This document shows positions 48,809-58,019 of a stretch of 64,000 nucleotides of DNA, piece by piece. Source of the DNA: an uncultured Prevotellaceae bacterium (GTDB taxonomy: Bacteria; Bacteroidota; Bacteroidia; Bacteroidales; Bacteroidaceae). A program made the position numbers and the translations under genes. Each line of letters opens with the position of its first letter. Within the stretch, counting starts at the first letter, position 1. The stretch covers positions 62,001 through 126,000 of the forward strand of contig CACWNV010000001.1 in the NCBI GenBank assembly GCA_902762325.1, in the 5' to 3' direction. The notes below the pieces were generated by a model. That model saw nothing but the letters and a program-made list of their open reading frames with translations. It searched no databases and was not told the origin of the DNA.

Positions 48809-50365
48809 ATGAAACTTAGATATTTAATTCCATCTTTATTGGCAGTTGTTACATTGTTTTTCAGCTGTTCCGATGATAATGATCCTACATATCTTGATGA
48901 GATTCGCGTATCAGAGTCTTTCGTTTCCATTAATGTGGATGGCGGGTCGTCTACTATTACTCTGACGACTACTGCCGACTGGGCTTTTGAGAATATCTTC
49001 AAGCAGACTGTCAAGGCGGATGACGGGAGTACCACTACTACATACACGGCGCTCCCTGCGTGGCTGAAAGTCAGCCAGCTTAGTGGACCGGCAGGAACGA
49101 CACAGCTTACCTTCTCTGCTGAAAAGGCATTGGACGGACGCACAACTCAGCTTCGCATCCAGTGTGCAGGGAAGACACAGATTATAGAGGTGATACAGGG
49201 ATTGCCGACCGTATCCAATGCTACGTGTAAAGAGGTGATTGACGGACCGGACAGTAAGACCTATCGGGTGACTGGTACGTGTACTTCTATTGCCAACACG
49301 ACTTATGGAAACTGGTATCTCACCGATGAAACCGGACAGATTTACATCTACGGAACACTTGATAAGAAAGGACAGGAGAAGAACTTCCTGAGCCTTGGCA
49401 TCGAAGTGGGAGACGTTGTCACGGTCGAAGGTCCGAAGACAACTTATAACTCAACCGTTGAACTTGTTAACGTGACGGTTGTCAACATCCAGAAATCACT
49501 TGTCAAGGTCGACTCTCTGAGCGTGAAAGATGGCGTGCTCCCGCTCGAAGGTGGTGAGATTATTGCCTATCTGTCTTGTAAGGGCAACGGCGTGTCTGTT
49601 GACATCCCTGAAGATGCAAAAGACTGGCTTGCCATTACTTCTATTAATTCAGGTGCTTCTCCTACGGTTACTTTCCGCGCTGCTCCCAATACAGGAGGCG
49701 AGCGTAGCACAACCGTAGTCTTCAAGACAACAGACGGAAAGAAGACTTATACCTCTGAAACGACTATCACTCAGAAAGGTGCCATTCTTGAAGTGCCTGT
49801 TGCTGACTTCTTAGCAGCAGAGGTCGGTCCGACACAGTATCGTCTGACGGGTGTCGTTACCGGTGTCTATAGCAGTGACAAGCAAGGGGAGAGCTTCTAC
49901 ATCAGAGACTATTCTGGTGAGACGCTGGTCTATCGTGTCAATAGCTTCAAGAACTCTGGTGCAAAGGTCGGTGATGTCGTCACCGTCGTCGGCCAGCGTG
50001 GTGAATACAAGGAAACTCCACAGCTCGTTTCCGGTACGTTTGAGAAGATTGACCATGTGGTTACTGAGGTCTCTATTGCCGAGTTCCTCACCAAGCCTGA
50101 TGATAACAGCGTCTATTACATGGTTTCCGGAACGATTGACGAGATTGCCAATCCTACTTATGGTAATGTCTGGATCAAAGACGGCGACAATCGCCTCTAT
50201 GTCTATGGCTGTTATCCAGGATGGGGTGCTACAGGTGATGCACGTAAAGGACTCTTTGAGAAGCTTGGCATTCAGGTGGGAAATAAACTGACAGTTATCG
50301 GTGTGAAAGGCTCATACAATGGTCAGACACAGGTGGCTAATGGTATCTACTTCTCACATGAGTAA
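48809..50365 (+). CDS. Surface lipoprotein with BACON-like and OB-fold-like domains
   Basis: 518 aa. Signal peptide with lipobox (LFFSC, Cys20) then Ser-Asp-Asp-Asn-Asp, the acidic stretch that sends lipoproteins to the cell surface in Bacteroidota. Two BACON-like beta-sandwiches (about 35-130, 'SFVSINVDGGSSTITLTTTADWAF'; about 230-320, 'VLPLEGGEIIAYLSCKGNGVSVDIP') alternate with three OB-fold-like units that share 'YxVTGTxTxIxNxTYGNWYLTDxxGxIYIYG' (about 145, 340 and 430). BACON domains often bind mucin or glycan. It is the lipoprotein partner of the Oar-like receptor, 17 nt apart. Confidence 0.75.
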   Translation: MKLRYLIPSLLAVVTLFFSCSDDNDPTYLDEIRVSESFVSINVDGGSSTITLTTTADWAFENIFKQTVKADDGSTTTTYTALPAWLKVSQLSGPAGTTQLTFSAEKALDGRTTQLRIQCAGKTQIIEVIQGLPTVSNATCKEVIDGPDSKTYRVTGTCTSIANTTYGNWYLTDETGQIYIYGTLDKKGQEKNFLSLGIEVGDVVTVEGPKTTYNSTVELVNVTVVNIQKSLVKVDSLSVKDGVLPLEGGEIIAYLSCKGNGVSVDIPEDAKDWLAITSINSGASPTVTFRAAPNTGGERSTTVVFKTTDGKKTYTSETTITQKGAILEVPVADFLAAEVGPTQYRLTGVVTGVYSSDKQGESFYIRDYSGETLVYRVNSFKNSGAKVGDVVTVVGQRGEYKETPQLVSGTFEKIDHVVTEVSIAEFLTKPDDNSVYYMVSGTIDEIANPTYGNVWIKDGDNRLYVYGCYPGWGATGDARKGLFEKLGIQVGNKLTVIGVKGSYNGQTQVANGIYFSHE

Positions 50366-50396
50366 CAATAAGACTTTTAGAAGTATAAATATACAA

Positions 50397-50428
50397 GAAG
50401 ATCCGGCAGCAATGTCGGGTCTTTTTTT
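50397..50428 (+). terminator. Terminator after the receptor/lipoprotein pair
   Basis: AGATCCG pairs with CGGGTCT (one G-U) around a 9-nt loop, followed by seven T. Confidence 0.75.
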
Positions 50429-50481
50429 ATGCTACGGACGATTGCCTGTAAGATATGACAGAGCCGGACTTTGTAAAGTTT

Positions 50482-50855
50482 TATTCGAATTTTGACCCCA
50501 AATTAAGGCCATCTGCGCGAACGAAAGGGGCATTCGGTCGAAAAAACGCCATTTTTTGAGGTTTTTTGTAAAATGTTGACCGACAAATGGTTACACGAAT
50601 TTAAAACTGTAAACGGGCGATTTACAAAATCAAAATTTGCCAAAGGTATCGTTTCGCTTCGCCAAAGGTATCGTTTCGTCGTGCGAAAGGATATGTTTAG
50701 TGCGATGAAACATGGTCTTTGGCGCGATGAAAGCTTACCTTTCGCGGTGTGAAAGCTTAGCTTTCACGAAATGAAGAATGAAGAATGAAGAGTGAAGAAT
50801 CGTGTTTTACACAATTTAACATCTCTTTCATCACTTTTCCCCGACAAGTTTTTGT
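50482..50855. repeat. 374-bp interspersed repeat, copy 2
   Basis: Direct-orientation copy of 28656-29028. Start, array and end correspond base for base apart from scattered substitutions and one-base indels. It occupies the middle of the 702-nt gap between two plus-strand genes; the rest of that gap holds a terminator (50397-50428), about 140 nt of plain A/T-rich sequence, and the next promoter. Confidence 0.85.
50639..50770. repeat. 22-bp tandem array, six units (inside repeat copy 2)
   Basis: Units start at 50639, 50661, 50683, 50705, 50727 and 50749, each 22 nt. Cores: AAAGGTATCGTTT (twice), AAAGGATATGTTT, AAACATGGTCTTT, AAAGCTTACCTTT, AAAGCTTAGCTTT. Period is kept although bases differ from copy 1 in most units. 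Confidence 0.85.
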
Positions 50856-50997
50856 AAACTATATTCACATTATCTGCGTATGAGAAAGATGTCAGATGAC
50901 ATACGAGCCCATTATTTTGATTTGCAACGAAGATTGTATTGCGCATAAATGCAATTAATGAAATATATGGAAGTTTTGGTTGATTTTCCTCTCGTTA

Positions 50998-51029
50998 TTT
51001 GATTAGTTTGAATAAAATGTGTAATTTTG
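50998..51029 (+). promoter_or_regulatory. Promoter of the Omp28-like gene
   Basis: TTTG (50998-51001) and TAATTTTG (51022-51029) with 20 nt between; ATG 38 nt downstream. Confidence 0.7.
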
Positions 51030-51067
51030 TACCTTTACTGAACTATTATTAAAAACTTCTGAATCTT

Positions 51068-52927
51068 ATGAAGAATCATTACTTGCGTTTGTCCTGTATC
51101 ATTGGTTTATTGCTCCTGTTCTGTACAACAGATATTCGTGCTGATGAGATAATCTATAGTAGGGGAGACAGTGCTGTCATTATGGGGACAGAGAATGAAC
51201 AGGCAGAAACGTATGATGTGGCACAGATACTTAATGACAGGGCTCTTGTCGGTATGCGGATCAAGTCACTTCGTGTCACCTTTCCGTATTCCAGCGGCAT
51301 TACTGATGCAAAGGTTTGGCTGTCTTCTTCCTTGCCAGACATTAAGAGCCAGCGCATGCAACAGCCCGACATTGCCACACAAGAGTTCTATGCCCGCAAA
51401 GGATATACAGAAGTAGTGTTCAATGAACCTTATACGATTACTGAAGACAGTATCTTTGTCGGTTATACGTTCAAACTTGAAGTCAATGCACCGGGACGCA
51501 AGCCGGTCGTAACAACCAGGAAGTCAAGCATCGGTGGCTTTTTTATACATTCCAGTAAGAAGTATCGTACAGCCTGGCACGACTTATACACGAAGAATAA
51601 CGACCTGGCTATTCAGATTGTCCTTGAGGGCGATGAAATCAGAGAAAACGCAGCAGGTGTGGGGAATGTGATGGAAATCAAAGGAAAGACGGGTAAGGTC
51701 AATACCACTACCGTGGAAATCATCAATCATGGTTCAAAAGGTGTAAAGTCCTTTGATTACACTTATGAGATTGCCGGACAGACGGGTAGCAGACATGTAA
51801 CCCTTACAGGTTCGAATGTCCTGCCTGGTATTGTAGGCCGTTCTACCACTTTCAATGTGCAGTTGCCGTCAGTAGCAGAGAAGGGAGCCTATCCCGTTAT
51901 GATAGAAATCACGAAAGTAAACGATGAGGTGAATGAGGATCCCGGTCGGCGTGGTCAGGGACTTGCAAGTCTTTATAACTCTTTGCCCAAGCACCGTGCC
52001 GTGTTGGAAGAATATACAGGCACTTGGTGTGGCTATTGTCCTCGTGGCTTTGTCGGTCTGGAAGAGATGAACAGGCTCTATCCTGATGATTTCATCGGAT
52101 TATCCTATCATAATAACGACCCGATGGAAGTGATGTCTTCAGGGCAGTTCCCCAGTGCTATTGCCGGTTTTCCTGCCGCTTTTATCGACCGTGATGTCTC
52201 AACAGATGCCTTCTGCGGTTTCTCTGCCCAGAAGACATTTGGCATTGATGCGATTTGGAAGACCGTCTGTGAAACACCGGCTCCCGCTGAGGTTGATGCG
52301 GCTGCCACATGGGTGGAAGACAGTGTGCTCAAGGCTACTGCCATGATTACTTTTCCCGTAGGAAGAGAAGATTGTCCGTATGAGATTGGTTTTGTCCTTT
52401 CGTGTAATGGACTGAAAGGTAGTGGACAGAGATGGGCACAGGCAAACTACTATTCCGGTGATACGGGCTGGCCGTCTTCTATGAAACAGTTCACAGACGG
52501 AGGCAGTTATGTGAATGGTCTTACCTATAACTTTGTCGTTGTCGCGCGTTCGGGGAAGTCGGGGATAGAAGGTTCGATAAAAACACCTATTGAAGAGGAT
52601 GTCACACAGACTTACGACTATCTTTTCGATATTCGGAAAGTGGTCAACACGGCAGGCGATTTAGTTGTTCAAGATAAGAACAACCTTGTCGTTGTTGTGT
52701 TGCTGATAGACAAGGAGACGGGTGTCATCATGAATGCAAATAAGGTGAGTGCCGACCATTCCACCGTAGACATTTCTCAGCTGACCTCAACGCATGAGAT
52801 GCGTGTCAAGGCAGTCGACTATTATGATTTGTCAGGACGCCGTGTCACTATCCCGGAGCACGGTTTATATATCAGGCAGGAGAAACTTGAGAACGGACAG
52901 ATAATTACAAGGAAAGTCAAGTTGTAA
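51068..52927 (+). CDS. Omp28-related secreted protein with thioredoxin-like CGYC motif
   Basis: 619 aa. Signal peptide (about 1-25, DIRA). About 30-200 is a beta-rich module ('SLRVTFPYSSGITDAKVWLSS'); 205-300 resembles an Ig-like unit; 305-420 contains 'RAVLEEYTGTWCGYCPRGFVGLEEM' with Cys321-Gly-Tyr-Cys324, a thioredoxin-fold active site as in Omp28-related proteins, plus 'YHNNDPMEVMSSGQFPSAIAGFPAAFIDR' (cis-Pro region). The C-terminal 45 residues carry the tail YYDLSGRRV...HGLYIRQ with a basic end, like that of the C10 protease. It may be exported by T9SS. Possibly a surface or periplasmic disulfide protein; substrate unknown. Confidence 0.78.
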   Translation: MKNHYLRLSCIIGLLLLFCTTDIRADEIIYSRGDSAVIMGTENEQAETYDVAQILNDRALVGMRIKSLRVTFPYSSGITDAKVWLSSSLPDIKSQRMQQPDIATQEFYARKGYTEVVFNEPYTITEDSIFVGYTFKLEVNAPGRKPVVTTRKSSIGGFFIHSSKKYRTAWHDLYTKNNDLAIQIVLEGDEIRENAAGVGNVMEIKGKTGKVNTTTVEIINHGSKGVKSFDYTYEIAGQTGSRHVTLTGSNVLPGIVGRSTTFNVQLPSVAEKGAYPVMIEITKVNDEVNEDPGRRGQGLASLYNSLPKHRAVLEEYTGTWCGYCPRGFVGLEEMNRLYPDDFIGLSYHNNDPMEVMSSGQFPSAIAGFPAAFIDRDVSTDAFCGFSAQKTFGIDAIWKTVCETPAPAEVDAAATWVEDSVLKATAMITFPVGREDCPYEIGFVLSCNGLKGSGQRWAQANYYSGDTGWPSSMKQFTDGGSYVNGLTYNFVVVARSGKSGIEGSIKTPIEEDVTQTYDYLFDIRKVVNTAGDLVVQDKNNLVVVVLLIDKETGVIMNANKVSADHSTVDISQLTSTHEMRVKAVDYYDLSGRRVTIPEHGLYIRQEKLENGQIITRKVKL

Positions 52928-53096
52928 GAAATAGAAAGCGTTGCTTGCAGAGTTACACCTTATTATATTATAGTCGGTTGACAAATTGTAATCAAAAGGT
53001 ATACAAAATGTAGATGCTGGCGTGCAAAGAGTCCTTTTTTCGAGTAGAGAATCGAAACTTCTTTAGACACAACAGCCATTTCTCAAATATTTTGTA

Positions 53097-53104
53097 TAAC
53101 TTTG
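53097..53104 (+). promoter_or_regulatory. -7 element (TAACTTTG) before aspS
   Basis: Fits TAnnTTTG, 21 nt before the ATG at 53126. No -33 TTTG at the right distance. The rest of the 198-nt gap shows no gene. Confidence 0.5.
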
Positions 53105-53125
53105 CATCCGTATAAAACAAACGAT

Positions 53126-54892
53126 ATGTATAGGACAAATACTTGTGGAGAGCTTCGTCTCTCTGATGCAGGACGGCAGGTAGTACTTGCCGGATGGGTT
53201 CAGCGTGTCAGGAAAATGGGCGGTATGACATTTGCCGACCTCCGTGACCGTTATGGATTGACACAGCTGGTGTTTAATGAAGCAACAGACAGCGACCTTT
53301 GCGAGCGTGCAAACAAATTAGGACGTGAGTACTGTATTCAGGTGAAGGGAACTGTCAGTGAGCGCGAGAGCAAAAACGCCAAGATGCCCACTGGAGACAT
53401 CGAGATTCTCGTTTCTGAACTGAATGTGTTGAGTGAGAGTATCACTCCTCCTTTTACAATAGAAGACAATACGGATGGCGGTGATGACATTCGAATGAAA
53501 TACCGTTACCTTGATTTGAGACGCCCTGCAGTGCGTAAGAATCTTGAACTCCGTCACCGTATGACGATTCTTATTCGTAACTTCCTGGACTCAAAGGACT
53601 TCATTGAAGTTGAGACTCCAATCCTTATCGGGTCTACACCTGAAGGAGCACGCGACTTTGTAGTGCCCAGTCGAATGAACCCCGGACAGTTTTACGCTTT
53701 GCCTCAGAGTCCGCAGACATTGAAGCAGTTGCTGATGGTTTCCGGCTTCGACCGCTATTTCCAGATTGCAAAGTGTTTCCGTGATGAAGATCTGCGTGCC
53801 GACCGTCAGCCAGAATTCACACAGATAGACTGTGAAATGTCTTTTGTCGATCAGGATGATGTCATCGATTTGTTCGAGGATATGGCACGTCACCTCTTCA
53901 AGGAGGTAAGAGGCGTTGAACTGCCAAAGCTCCAGCAGATGACTTGGCATGAAGCCATGAGACGCTTCGGATCAGATAAGCCCGACCTGCGATTTGGTAT
54001 GGAGTTCGTGGAATTGATGGATGTGCTGAAGGATACAGGTACTTTCCCAGTATTCAATAATGCTGAATACATCGGAGGAATCTGCGTTCCGGGATGTGCA
54101 AATTATACTCGTAAGCAACTTGATCAGCTGACCGATTTTGTCAAGCGTCCACAAGTAGGTGCTCAGGGACTCGTTTATGTGAAGTTCAATGAAGACGGTA
54201 CGGTGAAGTCAAGCATAGATAAATTCTACACACCTGAAGTATGGGCAAGCCTTAAAGAGAAGATGGGAGCCAAAGATGGTGACCTCGTGCTGATTCTTTG
54301 TGGTGACAATGCCAATAAGACACGTGTACAGTTGTGTACACTCCGTTTGGAGATGGGCGACCGTCTGGGACTCCGTGACAAAGATCACTTTGTATGTCTG
54401 TGGATTGTCGACTTCCCGCTCTTTGAATGGAGCGATGAAGAACAGAGACTGATGGCAACACACCATCCGTTTACAATGCCGAATCCGGCTGATATACCTT
54501 TGTTGGACGAGCATCCTGAGAAGGTAAGAGCTATGGCGTATGACTTTGTATGTAACGGTGTGGAAGTAGGAGGCGGTTCGCTTCGTATCCATGACGGAAA
54601 ACTACAGGAGAAGATGTTCCAGATTCTGGGCTTTACCCCTGAGCGTGCAATGGCCCAGTTCGGGTTCCTCATCAATGCGTTTAAGTATGGCGCTCCTCCT
54701 CATGCAGGTCTCGCCTTTGGACTTGACCGTTTTGTTTCCCTCATGGCAGGACTGGATTCTATTCGTGATTGTATTGCATTCCCGAAGAACAACAGCGGTC
54801 GTGATGTAATGTTGGATGCTCCAGGTGAAATAGATCCAAAGCAGTTGGAAGAATTGCAGATACGCCTTGACTTAAGTCAAGAAATTTCATAA
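53126..54892 (+). CDS. aspS: Aspartyl-tRNA synthetase
   Basis: 588 aa from the ATG at 53126; an in-frame codon at 53102 lies within the -7 element and is rejected. OB-fold anticodon domain about 1-110 ('[39 protein letters not shown]'), class II catalytic domain with motif 1 '[25 protein letters not shown]', motif 2 '[18 protein letters not shown]', bacterial GAD insert about 290-420, and motif 3 '[17 protein letters not shown]'. Charges tRNA-Asp. Single gene; the next gene starts after 142 nt with its own -7 element. Confidence 0.97.
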   Translation: MYRTNTCGELRLSDAGRQVVLAGWVQRVRKMGGMTFADLRDRYGLTQLVFNEATDSDLCERANKLGREYCIQVKGTVSERESKNAKMPTGDIEILVSELNVLSESITPPFTIEDNTDGGDDIRMKYRYLDLRRPAVRKNLELRHRMTILIRNFLDSKDFIEVETPILIGSTPEGARDFVVPSRMNPGQFYALPQSPQTLKQLLMVSGFDRYFQIAKCFRDEDLRADRQPEFTQIDCEMSFVDQDDVIDLFEDMARHLFKEVRGVELPKLQQMTWHEAMRRFGSDKPDLRFGMEFVELMDVLKDTGTFPVFNNAEYIGGICVPGCANYTRKQLDQLTDFVKRPQVGAQGLVYVKFNEDGTVKSSIDKFYTPEVWASLKEKMGAKDGDLVLILCGDNANKTRVQLCTLRLEMGDRLGLRDKDHFVCLWIVDFPLFEWSDEEQRLMATHHPFTMPNPADIPLLDEHPEKVRAMAYDFVCNGVEVGGGSLRIHDGKLQEKMFQILGFTPERAMAQFGFLINAFKYGAPPHAGLAFGLDRFVSLMAGLDSIRDCIAFPKNNSGRDVMLDAPGEIDPKQLEELQIRLDLSQEIS

Positions 54893-54962
54893 TCACTATC
54901 TGTGTGCACCCAAAAAGGTAACATTTTCTGTTGGAATTTTAGATTGAATGAAAAAAATACAG

Positions 54963-54970
54963 TAATTTTG
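54963..54970 (+). promoter_or_regulatory. -7 element (TAATTTTG) before the H1-tail protein gene
   Basis: Fits TAnnTTTG; leader of about 57 nt to the ATG at 55035. The -33 element is unclear. Confidence 0.45.
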
Positions 54971-55034
54971 CACCGGAATTAAACGATTGATACTTAATGA
55001 GTTCAATCAAAGATTTATTTTGAATTATAAAATT

Positions 55035-55328
55035 ATGGCAGAAAAGAAAACAACAACAAAGACCGCAGCTGCAAAGAAGACAACAACAACAAAGGCTGCA
55101 ACAACAAAGAAAGCTGTAAAGAAAGTTGAAGTAGTAGTTAATGCAGAAAACGTTGGTTTCCGTGCAGGTGATGTTTATAATGCTCTTGCTGGAGCTGAGA
55201 AAGCTCAGACAGTAGAGCAGATTGCCAAAGAAGCTAAGATTACAGTTGAAGAGGCTTATCTTGGAATCGGTTGGCTGTTGAAAGAAGGAAAAGTTAAAGG
55301 TGAGGGTAACCTGATCACATTGGCTTAA
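55035..55328 (+). CDS. Winged-helix protein (DUF2582-like) with histone-H1-like tail
   Basis: 97 aa from the ATG at 55035; an upstream in-frame start at 54987 lies in the leader and is unlikely. Residues 1-34 are almost only Lys, Thr and Ala (K-T-T-T, A-A-A-K-K repeats), like bacterial and eukaryotic histone-H1 tails. Residues about 35-97 ('NAENVGFRAGDVYNALAGAEKAQTVEQIAKEAKITVEEAYLGIGWLLKEGKVKGEGNLITLA') resemble the small winged-helix family PF10771. Likely a nucleoid-associated DNA-binding protein, by inference. Codon choice is that of a highly expressed gene (GCT, AAG/AAA, GTT). Closed by a strong terminator. Confidence 0.7.
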   Translation: MAEKKTTTKTAAAKKTTTTKAATTKKAVKKVEVVVNAENVGFRAGDVYNALAGAEKAQTVEQIAKEAKITVEEAYLGIGWLLKEGKVKGEGNLITLA

Positions 55329-55349
55329 TGAATTAAGAATATATTCAAA

Positions 55350-55380
55350 AAGAGAGCTGTTATGTCAGCTCTCTTTTTAT
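55350..55380 (+). terminator. Terminator between the two winged-helix-like genes
   Basis: AGAGAGCTG (55351-55359) pairs with CAGCTCTCT (55366-55374), followed by five T and more A/T. The next start codon lies only about 5 nt beyond, so that gene must be read by readthrough or from an unseen promoter. Confidence 0.8.
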
Positions 55381-55384
55381 TTTT

Positions 55385-55729
55385 ATGAATTACGATGAGC
55401 AGATACTGAAGGTGCTATTAGAGGCAGGAAGTGAGGGGATTTCTCTTCAGAAAATCTCTCGCCATGTGTATAATGCTTGTAATTCATTTTTCTATCCCAT
55501 TTCGTATTCAGACGTCTATGCTTATGTTTCCCAGTATCTTAACCGCCATTCTAAAGATCAGAACTCTGCGGTGGAGAAAGGACCGGAAAGAGGTATATAT
55601 CGTTTGAATGTCAATTCCCTGGAAAACCAGCAGCTAATGCTTCAGTTTGAAGAGATTAGCGAAGAATCTACAGAGAAGCAGGCGTATGAGGACAACTCAT
55701 TGCAGTTGTTTCCTGAAGAAGAGCTATAA
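55385..55729 (+). CDS. Hypothetical protein, winged-helix-like (HARE-HTH-type?)
   Basis: 114 aa. The first 80 residues ('QILKVLLEAGSEGISLQKISRHVYNACNSFFYPISYSDVYAYVSQYLNRHSKD...KGPERGIYRLN') have the spacing of a helix-turn-helix with a beta wing and recall the HARE-HTH or similar modules; the assignment is weak. The C-terminal 35 residues are Glu/Gln-rich and probably disordered. It starts 5 nt after a strong terminator, an unusual position. Followed by a 115-nt gap to manC. Function unknown. Confidence 0.55.
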   Translation: MNYDEQILKVLLEAGSEGISLQKISRHVYNACNSFFYPISYSDVYAYVSQYLNRHSKDQNSAVEKGPERGIYRLNVNSLENQQLMLQFEEISEESTEKQAYEDNSLQLFPEEEL

Positions 55730-55811
55730 GTAAAAGTCGGCTTCCCTTTATTACGAATCATGTTTTTACATGATTTATGCACTTTTGTTTTCATATTATT
55801 TTTTTTTTTCG

Positions 55812-55819
55812 TACTTTTG
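55812..55819 (+). promoter_or_regulatory. -7 element (TACTTTTG) before manC
   Basis: Fits TAnnTTTG, 25 nt before the ATG. A small hairpin ATCATG/CATGAT lies at 55757-55774 upstream. The nearest TTTG is 24 nt away, outside the normal spacing. Confidence 0.45.
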
Positions 55820-55844
55820 TCCTCGTGTTTAATTTTATAAAACT

Positions 55845-56912
55845 ATGGCACGTAACAATAATCATTTAGTTATCATGGCTGGTGGCGTGGGTAGCCGTTT
55901 CTGGCCTATGAGTACCGTTGAGAAACCGAAACAGTTTATTGATGTGCTCGGTGTGGGTCGTACTTTGTTACAGCTTACACTTGATCGTTTTGAGGACATT
56001 TGTTCTCCTCAACATGTATGGATAGTAACCAATAAGAAGTATGCCGATATCGTTCATGAGCAGTTGCCAGAAGTTCCTGTAGGAAACATCTTGCTGGAAC
56101 CATGTCGCCGAAACACAGCTCCTTGCATTGCCTATGTCAGTTGGCGCATAAAGTCGGAAGACCCGAAAGCAAATATTGTTGTTGCTCCAAGTGATCATAT
56201 CGTTACTGACGTTACGGAGTTTCGTCGTGTCATCAAGTCGTGCCTGAAGTTTACGGCAGAGACAGATGCTATTGTTACATTAGGTATGAAGCCGACACGC
56301 CCTGAGACGGGTTATGGATACATACAGGCAGATCTTAGCATCAGTTCTGCCCGGAACAAAGAGATCTACCGTGTCGATTCGTTCCGTGAAAAGCCAGATT
56401 TAGTAACCGCAAAGACCTATATAGAACAGAACAATTATTTCTGGAATGCAGGTATCTTCATTTGGAGTGTAAACACCATCGTTAATGCCTTCCGTATCTA
56501 TCAGCCGTCTATCAGTAAGATTTTTGAAGGACTTATTGATGTATATGGAACACCTCAAGAGCAGGTTGAGATTGATATGCGCTATCCCAATTGTGAGAAG
56601 ATTTCTGTTGACTATGCCATAATGGAAAAAGCAGAAGAGATCTTCGTTTGTCCTGCTGATTTCGGATGGAGCGATTTGGGAACATGGGGTTCCCTTCTGA
56701 TGCAGACACACCGTGACTTATATGGTAATAGTTGCATAGGCCCGGATATTTCAATGTTTGATTCTCATAATTGCATCGTACACGCGACACAAGAGAAAAA
56801 AGTTGTGATTCAAGGTCTCGATGATTATATTGTTGCAGAAAAGGATGATACACTATTGATCTGTAAGATGTCTGAAGAACAGCGAATCAAACAGTTCTGC
56901 GGAGAAGAGTAG
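55845..56912 (+). CDS. manC: Mannose-1-phosphate guanylyltransferase
   Basis: 355 aa. Nucleotidyltransferase signature 'LVIMAGGVGSRFWPMSTVEKPKQF' (about 8-31), 'LEPCRRNTAPCIAYVSWRI', 'APSDHIVTD', 'GYGYIQAD', 'FREKPDLVTAKTYIEQNNYFWNAGIFIW' and 'SVDYAIMEKAEEIFVCPADFGWSDLGTWGSL'. It makes GDP-mannose, the substrate of the next gene, gmd (19 nt downstream). The isomerase half found in bifunctional ManC (about 480 aa) is absent. Confidence 0.93.
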   Translation: MARNNNHLVIMAGGVGSRFWPMSTVEKPKQFIDVLGVGRTLLQLTLDRFEDICSPQHVWIVTNKKYADIVHEQLPEVPVGNILLEPCRRNTAPCIAYVSWRIKSEDPKANIVVAPSDHIVTDVTEFRRVIKSCLKFTAETDAIVTLGMKPTRPETGYGYIQADLSISSARNKEIYRVDSFREKPDLVTAKTYIEQNNYFWNAGIFIWSVNTIVNAFRIYQPSISKIFEGLIDVYGTPQEQVEIDMRYPNCEKISVDYAIMEKAEEIFVCPADFGWSDLGTWGSLLMQTHRDLYGNSCIGPDISMFDSHNCIVHATQEKKVVIQGLDDYIVAEKDDTLLICKMSEEQRIKQFCGEE

Positions 56913-56931
56913 AAAATTTTTATAATAATAT

Positions 56932-58017
56932 ATGGAAAGAAAAGTTGCATTAATCACTGGAATTACAGGACAAGATGGCTCGTATCTTGCAGAATTCCTA
57001 ATTGAAAAAGGTTATGAGGTACATGGTTTGCTCCGGCGTTCTTCCTCATTTAATACAGCTCGTATTGAACACTTGTATCTTGACGAGTGGGTTAGGGACA
57101 TGAAGAAGCATCGTCTTGTTAATCTGCATTGGGCAGATATGACAGACTCTTCTTCTCTGATTCGTATTATCGGTGAGACAAGGCCGACAGAGATATACAA
57201 TCTGGCAGCCCAAAGCCATGTAAAAGTCAGTTTTGATGTTCCTGAGTATACCGCTGATACCGATGCCGTTGGTGTCCTTCGTCTTCTGGAGGCAGTGCGT
57301 ATAGTCGGTTTAGAGAAGGAATGCCGTATTTATCAGGCATCAACATCAGAACTCTATGGCAAGGTTCAGGAGGTTCCCCAGAAAGAGACGACTCCTTTCT
57401 ATCCTCGCTCACCCTATGCCGTGGCAAAACTTTATGGTTTCTGGATCATGAAGAATTATCGTGAGTCTTACGGCATGTATTGTTGCAACGGTATTCTCTT
57501 CAATCATGAGAGCGAACGTCGTGGAGAGACATTTGTGACAAGAAAGATTACGCTTGCAGCAGCACGTATAGCACAAGGTTTCCAGGACAAGTTGTATTTA
57601 GGTAATCTGAATGCACTTCGTGACTGGGGATATGCAAAGGATTATATAGAGTGCATGTGGCTTATTCTTCAGCAGCCAGAGCCGGATGATTATGTTATTG
57701 CGACAGGTGAATATCACACTGTTCGGGAATTTGCCACGTTGGCTTTCCATCATGTTGGAATTGAACTGGAGTGGCAAGGGAAAGGTGTTGATGAAAAAGG
57801 TATTGACAAGGCCACAGGCCGAGTGCTTGTTGAGGTTGATCCCAAATATTTCCGTCCTGCAGAGGTTGAGCAGTTGTTAGGTGATCCGACGAAAGCTAAG
57901 GAAACTTTAGGCTGGAATCCTTGCAAGACTCCTTTTGAACAGCTTGTCAAGATAATGGTTGATCATGACATGAAGTTTGTCAAGAAACTGCATTTGAAAG
58001 CACAACTGGCAGATTAA
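56932..58017 (+). CDS. gmd: GDP-mannose 4,6-dehydratase
   Basis: 361 aa, short-chain dehydrogenase fold. '[44 protein letters not shown]' is the NADP-binding start; '[38 protein letters not shown]' holds the Thr/Ser, Glu and Tyr-x3-Lys catalytic residues; '[17 protein letters not shown]' is diagnostic of Gmd. It gives GDP-4-keto-6-deoxymannose for fcl, whose ATG lies 2 nt after this stop. Confidence 0.97.
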   Translation: MERKVALITGITGQDGSYLAEFLIEKGYEVHGLLRRSSSFNTARIEHLYLDEWVRDMKKHRLVNLHWADMTDSSSLIRIIGETRPTEIYNLAAQSHVKVSFDVPEYTADTDAVGVLRLLEAVRIVGLEKECRIYQASTSELYGKVQEVPQKETTPFYPRSPYAVAKLYGFWIMKNYRESYGMYCCNGILFNHESERRGETFVTRKITLAAARIAQGFQDKLYLGNLNALRDWGYAKDYIECMWLILQQPEPDDYVIATGEYHTVREFATLAFHHVGIELEWQGKGVDEKGIDKATGRVLVEVDPKYFRPAEVEQLLGDPTKAKETLGWNPCKTPFEQLVKIMVDHDMKFVKKLHLKAQLAD

Positions 58018-58019
58018 GT

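Noticed and set aside
55757-55774. Terminator after the 114-aa protein gene
   Set aside because: The 6-bp hairpin is not followed by a T-run; confidence is too low.
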